Origin: Diabrotica undecimpunctata
Lineage: Eukaryota > Arthropoda > Insecta > Coleoptera > Chrysomelidae
Direction of reading: 5' to 3'
Assembly (NCBI RefSeq): GCF_040954645.1
Contig: NC_092803.1
Span: 69,010,427-69,074,426 of the forward strand
DNA: 64,000 nt
Shown here: piece after piece, positions 55,640 to 64,000 of the stretch
Position numbering within the stretch: the stretch's first letter is position 1
How the letters are laid out: each line of letters begins with the position of its first letter
The notes under the pieces: generated by a model
The model's database searches: none
Told to the model about the DNA's origin: nothing
Seen by the model: the letters and a program-made list of their open reading frames with translations, nothing else
Program-made: the position numbers and the translations under genes

Positions 55640-55960
55640 CTATATGATAAAAACATGATAAAAAAGCTGAAAGAAGAATTTGGAAGCTGAGGTTTGAAAA
55701 TTATTTATCATAAAACGCAACACATCGTATTTGAACACCGCAAAAGACCTTGGAAATAAATATACTTGAGGGTAACTTTAACAAATACAAGATCAGGTAA
55801 AACGGATATAATAAATAGAATAAAGGAAGGAAAGACAATAACACGACAATTACACTCGATTGTGTAGAGTAACGATATTAAAACCAAAACTAAACACTAA
55901 ATTTTTGAGACAATAGAGGAAAGCTGCTCACGGTATGTAACCTAAGATGTAGAGAAAAAA
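55640..55960 (+). mobile_element. Small degenerate LINE fragment
   Basis: Across stops the plus strand gives GLKIIYHKTQHIV, TDIINRIKEGKTITRQLHSI and SNDIKTKTKH. These match the post-YADD region (WGLKINxxKT...I..RI..G...) of LINE reverse transcriptases. It is weak but ordered. Confidence 0.5.
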
Positions 55961-56266
55961 AACGCGCAATAATAATTAGTGAATTTTTGAAAACGGCACA
56001 GTGTTATGAAGTGCAATACCTGGAGTCACGCCCAAGTGTTTATGTCTAACCTGTTGGTTATAATTTTTTTATAGCACTTTTAAGGCACAAACACGGTGTT
56101 TTTTGATTATTTTATTTTTAATGTATTTTTTTTTTTTTTTTTTTATTGAAAATTAACGTGCTCGGCAACAAAGGCCACTTACACGAAAACGGTTACAAAT
56201 GTAAAACTGTTACAATAAATTACAAGAATATGTTATAGAGTACATATTGTTAGAATACAATCAAAA

Positions 56267-59200
56267 TTATATTTTATAATATAACTGAACGTCTCTGAGG
56301 AATTTTAGACTTGAGGTTATTTGATCCAAGTTATTGAGTATGTCTTTTAAATCACTTTTAAGGCAATAAAATAGTCTTTTTGCTGAATATTGATGACATT
56401 CGGTGAGAATATGGTTAACTGTTAGATGTGATTGACAGGTCTCACAAGTGGGTTGGTTGCTGGATGACATCAGGTATCCGTGTGTTAATCTTGTATGTCC
56501 TATTCGAAGTCTTCGTGTTACAATAGCATCTCGTCTGGACAAACTGGCAGAGATCAAATCAAGGGGGCTATCGACTAACTGTTGGATTTGATGTAATGCT
56601 GAGTTATTGGTGTCCCAGTGTTGTTGCCATCGGGTTCTTGCTCGTTTCTTAATGTGAGATTTTAAATCTTTACTAATTTGTATATTAACCGTATTATCAG
56701 ATGATGTTGAGGCAAGTTTTGCATGGCTGTCTGCAAGTTCGTTGCCTGTGATACCAATATGGGATGGTAGCCAGATTAATGTAACTGTTATTTTTTGGGA
56801 AGCGATTAGTTGGTAACAATCAAGGATCTTTTGGACAATAGGATGATCAGTGAATATATTTTGGATAGATTGTATTGAGGCTAGTGAGTCTGTGCATATT
56901 GCAACTTGTTTATCAGGTGAAGAAATGGATTTGAAAGCCTGAAATATGCTAAATAGTTCGCCAGTGAAAACGCTACAAAACGAGGGGATACAAGATGATG
57001 TGATAAGGTTATCTGACGTGGTAACAGAACAGCCTACTCCTGTATCATTCTTTGAGGCATCAGTGTAAAGTACTATGTCGTATTTATTTGTAAATATTAT
57101 TTCTTTAAAAGACTTTTTAATGAGTTCCCTGGGTGTTGTAAGTTTATCGAATCTTGTAAGAGATGTGTTAAACTGAGGGGTGATTATAGACCAAGGAGGA
57201 TATGGAGGTAGGGGTCGTGGGATTGTTTGTGATAGAGAGATGTTATTAAGTAATTGTGTTAAAATTAGTGGAATGGGTTTTATTGATGGTGATTTAGAAT
57301 AGTAATGCTGATTGTTAGTTGATGAAGTAAGAAGAAGATAAACTGGATTGGAGGTATTGGATGAAACGGAGGCAGCATAGGAAAGTAATAATTGTTCACG
57401 TCTAATCCAAAGTGGGGGCTCATTGGCTTCGCAATATAGACTTTCTACGGGGCTAGATCGAAAGGCTCCTAAACAAATTCGTAAGGCTGTGTGATGTATC
57501 GAATTTAAAAGGTTAAGGTGTGTTTTAGAGGCAGAGATATATATGTAACAACCATAATCCAGTTTGGAACGAATGATAGACCTATATATCTTAAGCAGGG
57601 AGTTCTCATCTGCGCCCCAATGATAGTTTGAAAGAGTTTTGATAATGTTAAGTCTCTTGTTTGCTTCACCTTTTATTTCTAGAATATGTTGTTTCCAGGT
57701 GAGTCGTGAATCAAACGTTACACCGAGAATTTTGCATTCCTTGACTACTGGAAGATTCGCTCTCTCAATCATAATATTAGGGGATTGAAAGGGTGATAGT
57801 CTACTAAATTTTATTATTTTTGATTTTGTATATGATAAAGACAGGCCTATGGAGCTTGTTTTTTTAACTAGTGTATCTACTGCGGATTGAATAAGCTTGG
57901 AAGTTGTAGAGATAGATCGTCCGTGGCAGTAAATTATCAGGTCATCTGCGTATAGGACATGCCTAATAGGGGATATTATATCAGAGCACAAGTCGCTTAT
58001 TGCTAGGTTAAACAGAGTGGGGCTTAATATTGAACCTTGTGGTACGCCGTCAGTTTGATGGTGTAGTGATGAAAAAATGCCATTGACAGAGACTCTAAAT
58101 GTTCGTGAAGTTAAGAAATTTTGTATAAAATTAAATATGTTACCCTTAATGTTATAATGAGAAAGTTTCTTCAGTATAGATTGCCTGCTAATTGTATCAA
58201 ATGCACCTTCAATATCAAACACTGCTGCAATGACTTCTTGTCTCCTGTTAAAGGCATCGGAAATATGACTTTGGAGAAGTATTAGATTGTCTTGAGTAGA
58301 GCGATTACGTCGAAACCCTGACTGTTCTTTTGGAATTATATTATATTTGTTAAAAAACCACGTAAGACGTTTATTGATCATTTTTTCAAAGATTTTGCAC
58401 ATGGTACATGTTAGAGATATTGGTCGATAAGCGCTGGGTGATGATCGTGATATGTTAGGCTTTTTAATGGGTATTACAATTGAGGTTTGCCACTGATTAG
58501 GAAACTTGTTAGATGACCAGATTAAGTTAAACATTTCAAGAAGTTTAAGATGACCCAAACTAGATAGTTTTTTTATAAAAATGTAAGGAATATCGTCGGG
58601 GCCGGAAGCAGTGTTCTTAAGAGTTTTAATAACCGAAGTAAGTTCTATGTAAGAGAATTGGGAATTTAAGTAATCGATATCTTTGACAGTTGCTGAAGAA
58701 CTTGGAAAGGAAGCATCGACTACTGGCTCGATTTGAGAGCAATTTATTTTGCTTTTAAATTTTTTGTCGAAGTGACTGGCTAGGGTCTCACCAATTTCTT
58801 GATTGTCACTAATTACATTATCATTTAAAATTAGACTAGATATTTTAGTATTTGTATTGATTCCTTGAATTTGTCGTATTTTTTTCCAAAGATTAGTAGG
58901 ACTGGTATTTTCATTGATAGAAGATACATAGTTTCTCCATGACGATTTTTTACTTTGTTTTATAATAAATCGCGACCTGGCTCTAGCTTTTTTTAATTCT
59001 GTGAGGTTTTCTGGTGTTTTATTTTTCCGATAATCTCTAAGTGCCTTCTTATGTTGTTCTACGGAGATTTTGCAAGAATTATTCCACCACGGAACCCTTT
59101 TATGTTTGTGTGAAACAGAATTTTTGCCAATATGCAAATTGGCAGCTGAGAGTATCGTGTTTGTGACTAATGATAAATTGTAGTCAATATTGTTGGATAG

Positions 59201-60004
59201 TGTGAGAAAAGGTAAGGTGGTATCTGTTTTGGTAGTGTAGCTTAGCCAGTCGGCATTTTTGAGTTGCCAGTAGCTTCTGGATATAGTTTGTTTAGAGTTG
59301 GGGATATCAGTGGATATAAATATGGGGTAATGATTGCTATCGTAAAGATCATCAGCAACTTTCCAATTTAGTAAAGGTGCGGATTTTGGATCACTAAAGC
59401 TAAGATCTATAGAAGAAAATGTGCCTGATGAGAAATTCAAGTGTGTACTACAGCCTGTATTTAGTAGACAGGAATCTGTACAATTAATTACGTTTTCAAT
59501 AGTTTTACCTTTGTTTGACGTGCTATTGGAACCCCACATAGGGTTGTGAGCGTTGAAATCGCCTACAAGAATGTAGGGAGAAGGGAGCTGATAAATGAGG
59601 TCAAGAAGTTCTATTTCCTTTAGAGAGTGATTGGGTGGAATGTATACGCTACAAATAGTAATCTTATTAGGACACCAAGTGGTTATGGCGATAGCCTCAA
59701 GTTCGGTGGTGAGAGGAAGGTGCGAAGAAAATAGTTCACTGGAAATAAAAATTGAAGTTCCACCACTGGCTCTGTTGCAGTCAGCTCGAATATAATGATA
59801 TCCTTCAAAATTGTATAGTTTAGGAAATTTAGTAATTTTTGAGTTAGTTTCTTGTAAGCATATGATTTCAGGTTGTTCTTCGGAAGTTAATTGCTGGATT
59901 CTTTCTATGCGAGGAAAGAAACCATCGCAATTCCATTGAATTATTTTGAATGTAATGTTTAAATGTGATAATTGTTGGACTACTGTAAGGATTGTTGAGA
60001 GCAT
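56267..60004 (-). CDS. ORF2 of I-type LINE: endonuclease, RT, RNase H
   Basis: The 1,245-residue frame starts from the ATG at 60004. The endonuclease domain occupies the first 230 residues, with IIQWNCDG, IICLQETN, LVGDFNAHNPMWGS and DSNHYPIF blocks holding its catalytic residues. RT spans about residues 450-760 with ASGPDDIPYIFIKKL, FRRNRSTQDNLILL, FDIEGAFDTI, TDGVPQGSILSPTLF and the catalytic VLYADDLIIY (plus coordinates near 57940-57960). RNase H runs from about residue 950 with VLYTDASKNDTGVGCSV, GELFSIFQ, CTDSLASIQS and WLPSHIGITGNELAD. A CCHC motif CETCQSHLTVNHILTEC is near the end. No stop or frameshift is visible, so the enzyme may be functional. It would nick the target and copy its RNA there. 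Confidence 0.92.
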   Translation of the reverse strand: MLSTILTVVQQLSHLNITFKIIQWNCDGFFPRIERIQQLTSEEQPEIICLQETNSKITKFPKLYNFEGYHYIRADCNRASGGTSIFISSELFSSHLPLTTELEAIAITTWCPNKITICSVYIPPNHSLKEIELLDLIYQLPSPYILVGDFNAHNPMWGSNSTSNKGKTIENVINCTDSCLLNTGCSTHLNFSSGTFSSIDLSFSDPKSAPLLNWKVADDLYDSNHYPIFISTDIPNSKQTISRSYWQLKNADWLSYTTKTDTTLPFLTLSNNIDYNLSLVTNTILSAANLHIGKNSVSHKHKRVPWWNNSCKISVEQHKKALRDYRKNKTPENLTELKKARARSRFIIKQSKKSSWRNYVSSINENTSPTNLWKKIRQIQGINTNTKISSLILNDNVISDNQEIGETLASHFDKKFKSKINCSQIEPVVDASFPSSSATVKDIDYLNSQFSYIELTSVIKTLKNTASGPDDIPYIFIKKLSSLGHLKLLEMFNLIWSSNKFPNQWQTSIVIPIKKPNISRSSPSAYRPISLTCTMCKIFEKMINKRLTWFFNKYNIIPKEQSGFRRNRSTQDNLILLQSHISDAFNRRQEVIAAVFDIEGAFDTISRQSILKKLSHYNIKGNIFNFIQNFLTSRTFRVSVNGIFSSLHHQTDGVPQGSILSPTLFNLAISDLCSDIISPIRHVLYADDLIIYCHGRSISTTSKLIQSAVDTLVKKTSSIGLSLSYTKSKIIKFSRLSPFQSPNIMIERANLPVVKECKILGVTFDSRLTWKQHILEIKGEANKRLNIIKTLSNYHWGADENSLLKIYRSIIRSKLDYGCYIYISASKTHLNLLNSIHHTALRICLGAFRSSPVESLYCEANEPPLWIRREQLLLSYAASVSSNTSNPVYLLLTSSTNNQHYYSKSPSIKPIPLILTQLLNNISLSQTIPRPLPPYPPWSIITPQFNTSLTRFDKLTTPRELIKKSFKEIIFTNKYDIVLYTDASKNDTGVGCSVTTSDNLITSSCIPSFCSVFTGELFSIFQAFKSISSPDKQVAICTDSLASIQSIQNIFTDHPIVQKILDCYQLIASQKITVTLIWLPSHIGITGNELADSHAKLASTSSDNTVNIQISKDLKSHIKKRARTRWQQHWDTNNSALHQIQQLVDSPLDLISASLSRRDAIVTRRLRIGHTRLTHGYLMSSSNQPTCETCQSHLTVNHILTECHQYSAKRLFYCLKSDLKDILNNLDQITSSLKFLRDVQLYYKI

Positions 60005-60091
60005 TGAGAAATAGGAGCGTTAGTTTCATCGTCAGATAGGTAATCGGATGATGCACTTAAATTGTCGGAGTCTTCAGGATTAAGCTCTCTT

Positions 60092-61363
60092 TTAATTTTT
60101 TTTTTGCAATCTTGTTATTCGGTTTTTAAAGGATCTCTCTTTTGATTGCGAATGAAGAAGAGATAAATCATTAAGCAATCCCTGGATATTGGAAGTGAAA
60201 TTCAGAGCTTCTCTAAGTGGGTCCGGTATGCCGTAGGTAATTTCTAGGAAAGCTATAAATTGGTTTTCAGTAAGAGTTAGTTCGGATAAATTATTTTTAT
60301 AAATGGCTTGGACTGCATTATAAGAAATGGGTGTCAATTTATGTTCTTTTGTTTCAATTGTTTTACTTTTTTTCTTTTGCGGCTGGCTAAAAGAATTAGT
60401 GGTAGATTTTACAGATAAGGGGGGAGGCATTTGATTGATAGTTGGTTCTGGAGTAGGAACTGGAGAAAGTTGAGAAGGGGTGCCAGCATTACTGTCACTG
60501 GATATAGCCCGTTTCTGTCTCTGTACGGGAGGTGATGCTAACTGTGTAACTAAGGAGATGCTTTTTGCCACATTAGTTGTAGTTTCGGGGTAAGATGTGG
60601 ATGGTGCATTGATTTGATTGGGAGTGCATTCGGGTATCGTTGTATTTGTGGGCATGGATACGGAGGTAGTGGGAGAGGGAAGTTCGGATTGGGCTACAGA
60701 AATTGGTTCATTGGTACAAGTTTCAGCAGTATGACCATCTTGTTTACATAAAAAACATTGTAATTTGTCAGTAGACACAAATATTCGATATGATGTGTAG
60801 TCATGAGTTATTAAAAGAGAGGTCTGGACTGAAAAGTTTTCTTTATCCGGAATAACGTACGCCACTCTTCGGAAGCTCATTATATGTGCATATTCATCAC
60901 CTAGCGAGCCACATTTCACGAATGATACAGGAGAGACTATCTGTAAACCGATATCTTTTAAACCTTCTTCGATAGTGCTGTGAGGTATCGTGGGAGATAC
61001 ATTTGATATAAGAATACGCTTAGCAGGTGTTATAAGTCTTCGGATAGGAACAACTGTTGAGTTAATAATGATACTTTGGTGGGCACTGAGAAGATCGTCG
61101 ATTAGTTTAACAGAGTTTAAATAAATACAAATGCGGTTATTTGAGATTCGAGACGCAAAGATGATATTTTTTGGGGTAACGATGTCTCCTATAGCTTTTA
61201 TGTACTCAAATAGAACGACATTAGGAAGGGCATGTAAGATAATGGCTTGATTTTTATGAGGAAACGTAGGAGGTGGAGGTTTAGATAAGGTGGCAGCAAC
61301 ATAAGACTTGGTATTATTGATGGTGTTATTTTGTGAGGTCATTTGAGTAGTAGTTGAGGTCAT
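60092..61363 (-). CDS. ORF1 (gag-like nucleic-acid-binding protein) of I-type LINE
   Basis: The 423-residue frame starts from the ATG at 61363. The N-terminal third contains FPHKNQAIILHALPNVVLFE and NRICIYLNS. The middle contains RRLITPAKRILISNVSPTIP, resembling tandem RRM-like folds. A single zinc knuckle CFLCKQDGHTAETC is near residue 205. The second half is rich in Pro, Thr and Ser, and a short helical end follows. The family's ORF1 protein coats the element RNA. A diverged, broken copy of the same ORF is at 17385-18235. There is no internal stop. Confidence 0.88.
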   Translation of the reverse strand: MTSTTTQMTSQNNTINNTKSYVAATLSKPPPPTFPHKNQAIILHALPNVVLFEYIKAIGDIVTPKNIIFASRISNNRICIYLNSVKLIDDLLSAHQSIIINSTVVPIRRLITPAKRILISNVSPTIPHSTIEEGLKDIGLQIVSPVSFVKCGSLGDEYAHIMSFRRVAYVIPDKENFSVQTSLLITHDYTSYRIFVSTDKLQCFLCKQDGHTAETCTNEPISVAQSELPSPTTSVSMPTNTTIPECTPNQINAPSTSYPETTTNVAKSISLVTQLASPPVQRQKRAISSDSNAGTPSQLSPVPTPEPTINQMPPPLSVKSTTNSFSQPQKKKSKTIETKEHKLTPISYNAVQAIYKNNLSELTLTENQFIAFLEITYGIPDPLREALNFTSNIQGLLNDLSLLHSQSKERSFKNRITRLQKKN

Positions 61364-61499
61364 TTTAGTGAGCGGTTCTGGATACCAAAACCACTACACA
61401 TAAATTTTTATTATCAATGCAACAGATGTCCTAGTGGGACTCTGTGGATAAAAGGATTAAAAATAACAGTTACCTTAATTTTTTTTTTACGCCACTGGA

Positions 61500-62028
61500 A
61501 AGTCAAATTTTAACAATGCACTTTTGAACCATTAAAGTTGAAATGTTTCGGTGAAATTGTCACATATCGGTCTTTACTCGTCGTCTGCTTAAATTGGAAT
61601 GGAATAGGATTTTTATTTTACCACTATTCACTATTTACTCGTTCAGATTTTAATGTATTAAATCAACATTTTAGGTTGCATATACAATATTATGAAAGTA
61701 CATCATAAAAAGCTTTAATTTAAACTATGATACATTAAATTTGACACAATAGTTTATGCAAAATTAACGATTGTAAGTCCAAAAAAGCCAATTTTTAAGC
61801 ATGTGTTATTTTTGTACACTTTAATTTTTACTTTATTTATCCGATCGGTTAATTCGTTTTCGAGATACGTTTAATTGTTTATAAAAATTCTTAAATGTAA
61901 TTTTACAGGATCAGAACATTTTTTTAATATAGAGATCTAATTCTAAACAGATTCTCTTCTTACTCGATTATTTTTTATGTAGGAATTAAAATATTTGCTC
62001 AAATTAAATTTCTAATCCTTATTTATTG
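61500..62028. other. Unassigned AT-rich spacer
   Basis: Nothing recognisable by motif, ORF or repeat arm between the LINE and the palindromic repeat. Confidence 0.4.
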
Positions 62029-62221
62029 TAATTACTATTTAAATGGGAATAAGCCACAATTAAAGTTTAAAGTACGTTTATTGACGTTTCAATTTCCACT
62101 TCGGAAATCGTTCTCAAAATAAAAACATTAGTAAATTGTTTATTAAACAATTGGAAATTGAAACGTCAATAAACGTACTTTAACCTTTAATTGTGGCTTA
62201 TTCCCATTTAAAGAGTAATTA
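62029..62221. repeat. Palindromic (foldback) repeat, copy 3
   Basis: Arms of about 70 bp (62029-62098 and 62152-62221) run TAATTACTATTTAAATGGGA... on the left and the near-exact reverse complement on the right. The 50-bp centre contains CGGAAATCGTTCTCAAAATA. It has the same sequence as copy 2 (23526-23718) except that part of the right inner arm is lost. Confidence 0.85.
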
Positions 62222-62236
62222 CTTTATAATGCCACA

Positions 62237-62242
<6 letters not shown>

Positions 62243-62297
<55 letters not shown>
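62243..62297. repeat. (TA)n microsatellite
   Basis: About 55 bp of TA directly follows the palindromic repeat. Confidence 0.95.
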
Positions 62298-62299
<2 letters not shown>

Positions 62300-62697
62300 A
62301 GTCAATTTTTGATGAAAACGGGATTAACTCAAATATAGGTTAAAAAAAGTACGTTTTAATGGTGTGTAAAAGAGGACTAGGCAAATGTAGCTGAATTTGT
62401 ATGTAAAGTTGATTGTTTCAAAAGGCACTTACAAAATAGTACATAAAGTTTATTGTAAAAAGGGATAGGTTAACATATTCCTTTTGGCACTGCCATATTA
62501 GTATTTCTCTTAGTGAATAATGGACAACTTGACTTGTCCCCTTACTCACGGTTAGCTTTTAATGTAACTAGCAACCAACTTAACACACATAACCTATAAA
62601 TTAGTATGCTACACGAGTCATAGTTATGATTATTATTGCAAAATAAAAATATTTGTTTAAATTTAGTAATACCAATATAATAAGTGAAAATTAAAAA
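62298..62697. other. Presumed upstream region of the right-edge gene
   Basis: No ORF or repeat. It precedes the ATG of the spliced gene; no clear TATA or initiator could be assigned. Confidence 0.35.
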
Positions 62698-62740
62698 ATG
62701 TCTAGAGGAAAACAAATTCTAAATATGCTTAATGCCGATG
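62698..62740 (+). CDS. Right-edge gene, exon 1
   Basis: The ATG opens SRGKQILNMLNAD and ends in phase 1 at a consensus donor GTAAGT. It joins exon 2 to give AD-D-EQENVRIY. A short first exon with a polar N-terminus; no signal peptide. Confidence 0.65.
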
Positions 62741-62869
62741 GTAAGTAAAATCATAATTTATTTTTTAGTGGTAGTTGTATAATATTTTTACTGTAATCTA
62801 TAATTATCCAGTTGTTTCTGTATGTATTGTACACAGAATAAATAAAATAAATGGGATATTGTTTTACAG

Positions 62870-62998
62870 ATGAACAAGAGAATGTTCGTATATATTGTTC
62901 AGATAAGGAAACTATATTAGAAAATTGCAATAAAAGATGTACAAATGCTGATAATTACTTGGAAGGGATTATACCAATGCAGAAAACCTTTTCTTCTG
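62870..62998 (+). CDS. Right-edge gene, exon 2
   Basis: Acceptor TTTTACAG, donor GTAAGT. It encodes EQENVRIYCSDKETILENCN and then KRCTNADNYLEGIIPMQKTF. In phase with exons 1 and 3. No known domain. Confidence 0.65.
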
Positions 62999-63149
62999 GT
63001 AAGTAATAAATAATTTTATTAAAAGTAGATACACGTAATACAAACTATGGAAGAAATATGAACAAAAACAAAATGCTCATTTAGTGTCGTTCTTTTGTTG
63101 TTTGCTAAAAAAAAATTTATTAACTAATTTTATTTTTGTTGCAATTTAG

Positions 63150-64000
63150 AGCACCATGCCAGAGATGAGTCTGAGATGTCCTACACCAGTAGCGTTGCTG
63201 CATCACTTCCAGATGAAATTCAGGATCTATTAGATTTTTCATCAGATGATAGTATTGCAGATCCAAATTTTGTCCCTGTGCAAGATGAAAAATATGATAC
63301 CATTGCCGAGGACAGCGATATAGTAGAAAGAAAAAAAAGAGCCAATTCAGAAGATATAAATAACACTGCAGTAAAAAAATATAACTTAGACGGGCAAGTC
63401 CACAAGAAAGTTAAAAAACGCACGAACAAAGAAACGAGAAAAATGTGACAAGAGAGACGAGAAAAACGAAATTTTGGTAAGGCGTATGTTACAAGAACTG
63501 GAAAAGAGATTAAAGAAAAAACTATGCAAGAACTGAAATTATGTAGCAGTAAGTGCAAGGAAAAAAATAAAGGACGAAGTTCGCTTGTAACTTTTTAAAG
63601 AATTCTGGGAAATGGGAAGCTACAATCGTAGGTTAGAATATATAGCTGCTCTCATGGATGTTCTATGCGAATTAGGTGTTCTGACCCAAGCAAACAACGG
63701 TACCGACAGCATACCATAATCTATCATTTCCCTCTTCATGGCGTTCGTTCTGTTGTTTGCAAGGACTGTTTTGTGAAAACTTATAATATTAGTAAGAAAT
63801 TCATAGAAGTTATTGTAGCGAAAAAGTGTTCTCAAATATCAGACGTAATGACATTAGACCAACGAGGATATCATGAAAATCGGAAGAAGGTATCAGATGA
63901 TGAAAAAATAAGGGCAAGGGATCACATTTTATCTATCCCCTTACATGAAAGTCACTATACAAGAAGGCAGTCATCGAGAAAATATTTACCTTCAAACTAC
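63150..64000 (+). pseudogene. Right-edge gene, large exon 3 with lesions, cut by window end
   Basis: After acceptor CAATTTAG the frame reads HHARDESEMSYTSSVAASLP, an acidic stretch, then a basic stretch ending RTNKETRKM and a TGA at 63446-63448. Past the stop the same frame gives QERREKRNFGKAYVTRTGKE, KLCSSKCKEKNKGR, a stop, and FKEFWEMGSYNRRLEYIAAL. A further frame change leads to SVVCKDCFVKTYNISKKFIE and ILSIPLHESHYTRRQSSRKY at the edge. This arrangement (basic linker, Cys pair, CKxxF, then SIPxxxSHY) matches a multicopy family of uncharacterised insect proteins, probably transposon-derived. Exons 1 and 2 plus splice sites are clean, but at least two stops and a shift make this copy suspect. 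Confidence 0.6.

Larger units (their letters stand above)
56126..61490 (-). mobile_element. I-type LINE with both ORFs open and poly-A tail
   Basis: Coding strand is minus. ORF1 (61363-60092) and ORF2 (60004-56267) are both uninterrupted. They are separated by 87 bp and followed by about 120 bp of 3' sequence and a 19-bp A run (plus-strand T at 56126-56144). The presence of a gag-like ORF1, an apurinic endonuclease, RT and a C-terminal RNase H places it among I/R1/Loa-like LINEs; the exact clade is undecided. The 5' limit is uncertain. CAGTGGCGT on the coding strand near 61496-61488 is a possible start, since I elements begin with CAGT. No target duplication was resolved. Confidence 0.85.

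Overview
The window is a transposon-saturated stretch of an animal nuclear genome, almost certainly insect. The only recognisable host genes are two trypsin-like serine protease homologs with spliced exons and large introns. The mobile elements are those common in insects: piggyBac, Tc1, hAT, pogo, RTE-type and I-type LINEs, a Penelope-like fragment, and an env-bearing errantivirus-like Ty3/gypsy element. A beetle with a large AT-rich genome is a plausible source, but no marker in the window fixes the order. There are no bacterial features, and I found no tRNA, rRNA or CRISPR array.

Left part (1-20 kb): two paralogous serine protease homologs lie tail to tail. Gene 1 (+) has exons at 1507-1706 and 7356-7609; its first exon(s) must lie left of the window. 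Gene 2 (-) has exons at 19417-19681, 14466-14664 and 12406-12671. Splice phases match between the paralogs. Both have lost catalytic residues: Ser is Tyr in gene 1 and Leu in gene 2, and His is Gln in gene 2. They are therefore predicted pseudo-enzymes. Their introns and the space between them are filled with broken elements: piggyBac, LINEs on both strands, Tc1, a Penelope GIY-YIG fragment, hAT ends, a degenerate LINE ORF1 and foldback repeats.

Middle part (20-27 kb): a decayed hAT transposase is split by LINE debris. It is followed by several LINE 3' ends, a near-perfect palindrome and (TA)n tracts.

27.3-52 kb: three long LTR retrotransposons stand in a row, and every outer boundary abuts a (TA)n tract. 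Element 1 (-, 28212-35521) carries gag, pol and an envelope gene, with 250-bp LTRs that look identical. A truncated copy of its 3' end faces it at 27672-28163. Elements 2 (+, 35561-43484) and 3 (-, 43569-51926) are close relatives in opposite orientation. Their gag-pol sequences are nearly the same but their LTRs differ markedly. Element 2 lacks integrase. Element 3 has a gag frameshift, a small RT deletion and a late stop.

52-64 kb: a pogo/Tigger-like DNA transposon (52384-55354) has perfect 20-bp terminal inverted repeats, TA target duplications and many subterminal motif copies, but three coding lesions. A LINE of the I type (about 56126-61490, -) has both ORFs open and a poly-A tail. A third palindromic repeat follows. 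At the right edge is a spliced, damaged gene of an insect multicopy family, cut by the window end.

The best leads are the recurrent (TA)n integration pattern, the young env-bearing element, the intact I-type LINE, the pogo subterminal array, and a palindromic repeat family with hammerhead-like motifs. All calls were read by eye; no database search was run.
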